DNA of 64,000 nucleotides, taken from Pseudarthrobacter sulfonivorans (GTDB lineage Bacteria > Actinomycetota > Actinomycetes > Actinomycetales > Micrococcaceae). Where the stretch lies: NCBI RefSeq assembly GCF_001484605.1, contig NZ_CP013747.1:2728001-2792000 (forward strand). The letters run 5' to 3'. A program made the translations under genes and the position numbers. The notes beneath the pieces were generated by a model that made no database searches, was not told the origin of the DNA, and saw nothing but the letters and a program-made list of their open reading frames with translations. Shown in pieces: positions 59,916 through 64,000 of the stretch (the first letter of the stretch is position 1; each line of letters begins with the position of its first letter).

Positions 59916-60791
59916 TCACGCGGACTGCTTGGAGAGGACTCCTCGCAGAGTCCAGGTGGTCCGGTCCGGGGCGAGGCCGGCGAGTGCCATTGAGTTCATG
60001 CCGAAGTCGACTGAGAGGTGGGCGCCCGAGACGTAGCTCGCGAGATCGCCACCGAGAAAGACGAGTGCGCGCGCCATATCCACCGACTCCGCGAGGCGGC
60101 CGGCGGGCCCGAGATCGGCGTCTACTGCCTCCCGGCCGCCCTTCATCTCCGCGAACTCGTCGAACATGCCGGAGATGGTCATGGCGGGCAGCAGGGCATT
60201 GATGCGGATCTTCCGCAGGTCCGCGAACTTCACGGCTTCTTCCGCGACCCAGAGGTTCAGCATGCGCTTGGACAGGATGTACCCCAGCGATCCGGGAATG
60301 CCGCCGAGCTCGGCATCGATTCCCTTCGCGAGACCGAGGAGCTCATCCCAGCTCGTTCCGTGGATGAGTGCTGCTGTCTCCTCGCGTACATCCGGGCGAT
60401 CCCACCGAAGGCCACCGTTCGACGTCACGAACGTCAGTGATCCCTCAGCGACGACGCGGTCGACGAGGTACGTGTCGGCGATGTACTTGTTGGCGATGAA
60501 GTTGATCGTGACGGTCTCCAGGAAGTCCGTGTGGACGCCTGACACACCCGCCACGCCGAAGAACCGGTCGATGGATTTGGGGAGCTGTGCGAAGGCTGCG
60601 TCGATCGAGTCCTTGTCGCCGAGGTTTGTGACGATCGACGCAGTCAAGCCTTCGACGGGCGATTCGACGCGGTCGAGGGCGTGCACTTCGGCGCCCTGGT
60701 CGACGAGGATCTCAGCCAGGGCCTTGCCCATGCCCGATGCTGCTCCCGTAACAACGCAGGTCTTGCCGGAATATCCGAGGTAGTCGGTCAC
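59916..60791 (-). CDS. SDR-family dehydrogenase (3-alpha-HSD/carveol-like subgroup)
   Basis: A 291-residue SDR. Cofactor motif TGAASGMGKALAEIL with Asp in VHALDR (NAD type), catalytic Ser in FVTSNGG and YILSK. It has an extended helical region (EETAALIHGTSW) after the Ser strand, as in bacterial 3-alpha-hydroxysteroid and monoterpene-alcohol dehydrogenases. The GTG start at 60791 has AAGGAG eight bases upstream; the longer form from 60833 has none. It is 80 bp ahead of the ALDH operon, on the same strand. Confidence 0.85.
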   Translation of the reverse strand: MTDYLGYSGKTCVVTGAASGMGKALAEILVDQGAEVHALDRVESPVEGLTASIVTNLGDKDSIDAAFAQLPKSIDRFFGVAGVSGVHTDFLETVTINFIANKYIADTYLVDRVVAEGSLTFVTSNGGLRWDRPDVREETAALIHGTSWDELLGLAKGIDAELGGIPGSLGYILSKRMLNLWVAEEAVKFADLRKIRINALLPAMTISGMFDEFAEMKGGREAVDADLGPAGRLAESVDMARALVFLGGDLASYVSGAHLSVDFGMNSMALAGLAPDRTTWTLRGVLSKQSA

Positions 60792-61168
60792 TGTGTGTAC
60801 TCCTTCTTCTGGTGCGAGCCAGGTCGACATCATTGTCTGTCGTACTTACTTCGAGATGTTCTGTTCTCTACAAGAGAACGAAGAGTCTGTATTGCGAAAC
60901 GCTAGCTCGAGTCTGCCATCAGTACGATGCTGCGTCAATGCGTCCTTCGCCTCGCCATGCCCTGGTGCCGGAGCTATCCGGGAAAGGGTTGACAGCAGTG
61001 CCGTGAAACGTGCAGACTCACTCTCGAAACCATATTACGCAACGACTGTTCCGTCTAAGGCGACAAACTCGCAACGGCGGCACAGTCCCAGCGGCACGGA
61101 CTATCTCCAGACCCGATCCAAGGGCGTCCGGTGCTGCGATTCATGGAGCAAACGACGAAGGAGTCGAA
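60792..61168. promoter_or_regulatory. 377-bp divergent promoter region, SDR / ABC importer
   Basis: It holds a perfect 17-bp inverted repeat GTTCTCTACAAGAGAAC (60863-60879) near the SDR, and the island motif AACGACTGTTCCGT (61041-61054) about 115 bp before the leader ORF of the importer. No other gene with a ribosome site was seen here. Confidence 0.55.
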
Positions 61169-61255
61169 ATGAGCAATACGCGACCCGATCGCCAGGGTGG
61201 TGATGCGCCCGCCTTGGAAAGCGGACGTACTTTCGGTAGACCGTCTCATGACTGA
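61169..61255 (+). CDS. 28-residue leader ORF coupled to the ABC permease
   Basis: ATG with AAGGAG five bases upstream. The product begins MSNTRPDRQGGDAPALESG and ends RPSHD. Its stop lies within the permease's first codons (ATGACTGA), and the permease itself has no ribosome site. The ORF therefore probably delivers ribosomes to the permease start. It may have no other function. Confidence 0.5.
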   Translation: MSNTRPDRQGGDAPALESGRTFGRPSHD

Positions 61256-62240
61256 TGTAATGCGCCGAGTCGGCTATGCGGCGCTCGTGATCGTGCTGGT
61301 CACCTTCGGGGTGAGCCTGCTCCTGCATTTCTCGCCAGGTTCCGTTGCCCAGATCGTGCTCGGCGAAGAGGCGACCCCCGAAAACATTGCGGCGCTTGAG
61401 CGGGAACTCGGGCTTGATCGCCCGTTCTTTGTGCAGTACCTCGATTGGCTCTGGCATGCCGTCCGGGGCGACCTGGGAACGTCGCCCATCACGGGCCGCT
61501 CCGTAACCCAGTCCATTGCCGAGCGGTTGCCGGTCACGCTGGAGATCGCCGCGCTGGCACTTATCATCTCGCTGTCGGTCGCCGTGGTCCTCGCCGTGTT
61601 GTCCGCGACCGCACCCAACAGCGCTCTCGACCGGGGAATCAACGCTGTCACGTCGGTGATCCTGTCGATACCCACCTTTGTCGCAGGCCCGCTCCTGATC
61701 TTCCTGTTCGCGATTACCTTCAAGGGATTCCCCGCGCTCGGCTGGACATCGATCGAGGCCGGCCTGGGGCCAAACCTCCGCGCAGCGTTCCTTCCTGCCC
61801 TGGCCGCAGGGCTGGTGGAGATCGCCTCGTTCCATCGCGTGCTCCGTGCGGACCTTATTGGGACGCTGCGCGAGGATTTCGTCGCGGCCGCAAGGGCAAA
61901 GGGGATGGGGCGCGCCTACGTGCTGTTCCGGCATGCGTTCCGCCCGTCCTCATTCTCGCTGCTGACCGTCTCCGGACTGAGCCTCGCGCGGCTGATCGGC
62001 GGCACCATCATCGTTGAGGCCTTGTTCGTACTCCCGGGTCTCGGGCAACTCATCACGCAGTCGATTGCCCAACGAGACGTCATCACCGTGCAGGGGGTCG
62101 TGGCGTTCATCGCCATCGTGTTCGTGATCATCAATACCCTCGTCGACGTCGGGTACGGCCTTATCGACCCACGCGTGCGGCGGGCCCCCCGGGTCCAGAG
62201 AAAACCGAAAGCGACTATCAAGAAGGAGGCCGCCGTATGA
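61248..62240 (+). CDS. peptide-type ABC transporter permease (DppB-like)
   Basis: A 330-residue permease. The N-terminal region LLHFSPGSVAQIVLGEEATPENIAALERELGLDRPFFVQYLDWL is diagnostic of DppB/OppB; the EAA loop is LREDFVAAARAKGMGRAYVLFRHAFRPSSF. The start is taken at 61248, within the end of the leader ORF; GTG codons at 61197/61200 are in frame but unlikely. It overlaps the second permease (ATGA). Confidence 0.9.
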   Translation: MTDVMRRVGYAALVIVLVTFGVSLLLHFSPGSVAQIVLGEEATPENIAALERELGLDRPFFVQYLDWLWHAVRGDLGTSPITGRSVTQSIAERLPVTLEIAALALIISLSVAVVLAVLSATAPNSALDRGINAVTSVILSIPTFVAGPLLIFLFAITFKGFPALGWTSIEAGLGPNLRAAFLPALAAGLVEIASFHRVLRADLIGTLREDFVAAARAKGMGRAYVLFRHAFRPSSFSLLTVSGLSLARLIGGTIIVEALFVLPGLGQLITQSIAQRDVITVQGVVAFIAIVFVIINTLVDVGYGLIDPRVRRAPRVQRKPKATIKKEAAV

Positions 62241-63139
62241 CTGCCAGAGCCATCCCGCGCGAACGGGGCATCGAGACCGCTTCGCGGACGGCGGTAGCAA
62301 CGCCCCGGGTTTCGATGCCGCGCAAGCGACTGTCCATCCTGGTGGTGTTTTCATACGTATGGATCGCGCTCATCGTGCTGCTCGCCATGTTTGCCCCGGT
62401 ACTTCCAATCGCGGCGTATGACCAGTCAATAGGAGCGCCACGCCAGGCTCCGCGCCTCGGCGAACTCAATACCCTTCTCGGCACTGACCAAGTTGGAAGG
62501 TCCCTCCTGTCCCGTGTCATCTACGGGGCCCAGGTCTCGCTGGTTGTCGGAGTTGTCGCAGGCTTGTCCGGCGCCATCCTGGGCACGGTGTTCGGGCTGC
62601 TCGCAGGATACTTCCGCAAGGGGACCGACTGGGTGACCACCCTGGTCGCCGACGTCTTGCTGTCGTTCCCCGTGCTCGTTCTCCTCCTAGCGATCACCGC
62701 CATCTTTTCGCCCAGCATTCCGGTACTGGTGGTGGGTCTGGCCATCGCAGGCACGCCCACTTTTATGCGCCTTGCGCGGGCCAACACGATGGCCTGGTCC
62801 AACCGGGAGTTCGTGCGTGCCGCGCGGAACATGGGTGCCTCGAGCGGCCGGATCCTTATCCGCGAGATCCTTCCGAACGTCGTGCCGTCACTCGCTGCCT
62901 ACATGCCGCTCGTCATCGCCGCACTCATCGTCGCCGAGGGGTCCTTGAGCTTCCTTGGCCTCGGTGTCCCGCCGCCAACTCCGAGTTGGGGCGGGCTCAT
63001 CAGCTCGGGAGCCGTCGACCTTCGCACCGCGCCCTACATGGTGTTCGTTCCAGCCACGGTGCTGTTCCTTACCGTCTTCGCCCTGAACCAAGGCGGAGAA
63101 CACCTCCGCCACCGTTTCGACCGCACTTTGCAGGACTGA
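62237..63139 (+). CDS. peptide-type ABC transporter permease (DppC-like)
   Basis: A 300-residue permease. An N-terminal charged stretch of ~30 residues precedes the first helix. HPLG-type motif NTLLGTDQVGRSLLSRVIYGAQVSLVVG and the EAA loop FVRAARNMGASSGRILIREILPNVVPSL; near the end is EGSLSFLGLGVPPPTPSWG. It pairs with the DppB-like protein. Placed at the end of the catabolic genes, it may import the pathway substrate or a peptide. Confidence 0.92.
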   Translation: MTARAIPRERGIETASRTAVATPRVSMPRKRLSILVVFSYVWIALIVLLAMFAPVLPIAAYDQSIGAPRQAPRLGELNTLLGTDQVGRSLLSRVIYGAQVSLVVGVVAGLSGAILGTVFGLLAGYFRKGTDWVTTLVADVLLSFPVLVLLLAITAIFSPSIPVLVVGLAIAGTPTFMRLARANTMAWSNREFVRAARNMGASSGRILIREILPNVVPSLAAYMPLVIAALIVAEGSLSFLGLGVPPPTPSWGGLISSGAVDLRTAPYMVFVPATVLFLTVFALNQGGEHLRHRFDRTLQD

Positions 63140-63219
63140 GCGCCGCGGACCGCCGGCATGGTCTTCATGCCGAGGTCCGAGCGCTTCGTTCCACCTAACA
63201 GCATCAAGAAAGAGGAAAC

Positions 63220-64000
63220 ATGATTTCAAAGGGGAGATCCATGTTCGTCGCACTCGCGACGGCAACTGTAGTCCTGCTGGCCGGATGCGCCGGCGGGGAA
63301 ACCGCCGGAAGCTCCGGCGCACCCGCGGGTGACCCGGTATCGGGAGGCACGCTCCGAGCCCTCGAGTTTTCGCAGCCGAAAGGCTTCGACCCGGTCCAGG
63401 TCTTCAGCTCCACGTCGATGCCGCTCACATACACGGCCCTGTACGGTCAGTTCCTGATCCCGAACCCCGAAACGGGCGAGTACGATTGCGGACTCTGCGA
63501 GTCGTTCTCTACCCCTGACAAAGGGGCCACATGGGAAGTCGTCACTCGAAAGGGCCTGACGTTCTCGGACGGCACACCGTTCGACGCCGCCGCCATCAAG
63601 TACAACTGGGATCGTATGAAGGATCCGAAGTTCGGATCCGCGAGTGCGGGCATCGCGAGCCAGATTGACCACATCGAGGTGGTCGACAATGAAACAGCAA
63701 AGCTCGTAATGACCGTTCCAAACCCCGGTTTCGAGGGCCTGATGCCCATCTACGCACTCCAGTGGATTGCGTCGCCGACAGCGCTGGAGAAAGGCCAGGC
63801 GGAGTTCAACAAGAACCCGATCGGCGCCGGTCCGTTCCTCTTTGACAGCTGGGTCCCCAACGGAACGCTCAAGCTCAAGAAGAACCCGGGCTACTATGAC
63901 GCGCCGAAGCCCTACCTGGATGCGCTCGAAATCCAGGGCGTTGCTGACAACGCACAGCGCCTCAACGCGCTCATCTCCGGCCAGGCAGACACAATCCTCA
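63220..64000 (+). CDS. peptide-type ABC transporter substrate-binding lipoprotein (C-terminus outside the window)
   Basis: The visible 260 codons start MISKGRSMFVALATATVVLLAGC, a lipoprotein signal. The mature domain (SBP family 5) begins GGTLRALEFSQPKGFDPVQVF and includes SDGTPFDAAAIKYNWDRM and NPIGAGPFLF. AGAGGA lies three bases before the ATG at 63220. It follows the two permeases by 80 bp; the ATPase genes are presumably beyond 64000. The ligand is unknown and need not be a peptide. Confidence 0.92.
   Translation, partial: MISKGRSMFVALATATVVLLAGCAGGETAGSSGAPAGDPVSGGTLRALEFSQPKGFDPVQVFSSTSMPLTYTALYGQFLIPNPETGEYDCGLCESFSTPDKGATWEVVTRKGLTFSDGTPFDAAAIKYNWDRMKDPKFGSASAGIASQIDHIEVVDNETAKLVMTVPNPGFEGLMPIYALQWIASPTALEKGQAEFNKNPIGAGPFLFDSWVPNGTLKLKKNPGYYDAPKPYLDALEIQGVADNAQRLNALISGQADTIL

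Noticed and set aside
1..64000. tRNA, rRNA, CRISPR arrays, insertion sequences and integrases
   Set aside because: None was recognised by eye; no repeat-spacer pattern, no transposase-like protein and no cloverleaf-like segment was seen. A tRNA scan was not possible.

Overview
The window is high-GC actinobacterial chromosome, most likely Arthrobacter, Pseudarthrobacter or a close Micrococcaceae relative. The evidence is a purF-purM pair near a DUF3073 gene, a septum-formation-family membrane protein, GTG/TTG starts, many 4-bp ATGA gene overlaps and the protein style. No rRNA, tRNA, CRISPR array or transposase was recognised. The genus is inferred from protein character only.

Region 1 (1-20.1 kb) is ordinary chromosome with some unusual pieces. 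It starts with a divergent LysR / AtoE-type transporter / muconolactone isomerase group. Then come DUF3073, a VOC protein, purM and purF. A tightly overlapping four-gene operon follows (11736 down to 7917): response regulator-PP2C phosphatase, BcsA-like glycosyltransferase, STAS antagonist and RsbW-like kinase. This is a complete partner-switching module physically coupled to a polysaccharide synthase that carries a large helical insertion. After it lie single genes (GNAT, Bcp peroxiredoxin, cupin, nucleotide kinase, LysE, lipoprotein, beta-propeller, SRPBCC, flavin reductase) and two very small genes.

Region 2 (20.2-31.3 kb) is a hut-like catabolic locus. One operon (minus strand) encodes an IclR regulator, a betaine-type ABC importer (ATPase, two permeases, binding lipoprotein), urocanase and a histidine-ammonia-lyase homologue that lacks the Ala/Cys-Ser-Gly triad from which the MIO cofactor forms. 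Divergently there is an M20 amidohydrolase overlapping formimidoylglutamate deiminase (HutF). No HutI is present. The quaternary-amine-type importer and MIO-less lyase suggest that the substrate is a trimethylated histidine (hercynine or ergothioneine type) rather than free histidine. This is the best candidate here for an incompletely described system.

Region 3 (31.4-39.5 kb) holds a LysR/EamA divergent pair, a lipoprotein and a PucR-glutaminase-amino-acid-permease-TPP-enzyme run that ends in a perfect 22-bp stem-loop.

Region 4 (39.6-64 kb, open at the right end) is a catabolic gene island with a different codon flavour. It holds a Baeyer-Villiger monooxygenase, P450, two ferredoxins, two ferredoxin reductases, an Mrp ATPase, four dehydrogenases, CaiB CoA-transferase, thiolase plus DUF35 partner, carboxymuconolactone-decarboxylase-like and HtaA-domain proteins, TetR/IclR/MarR regulators and a peptide-type ABC importer. 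A shared AACGACTGTTCCGT motif sits in two of its promoter regions, with a gapped variant in a third. Together these genes look able to import, hydroxylate, oxidise to ketone, ring-open as a lactone, activate with CoA and thiolytically shorten an alicyclic or terpenoid-like compound; the substrate itself cannot be read from the sequence.
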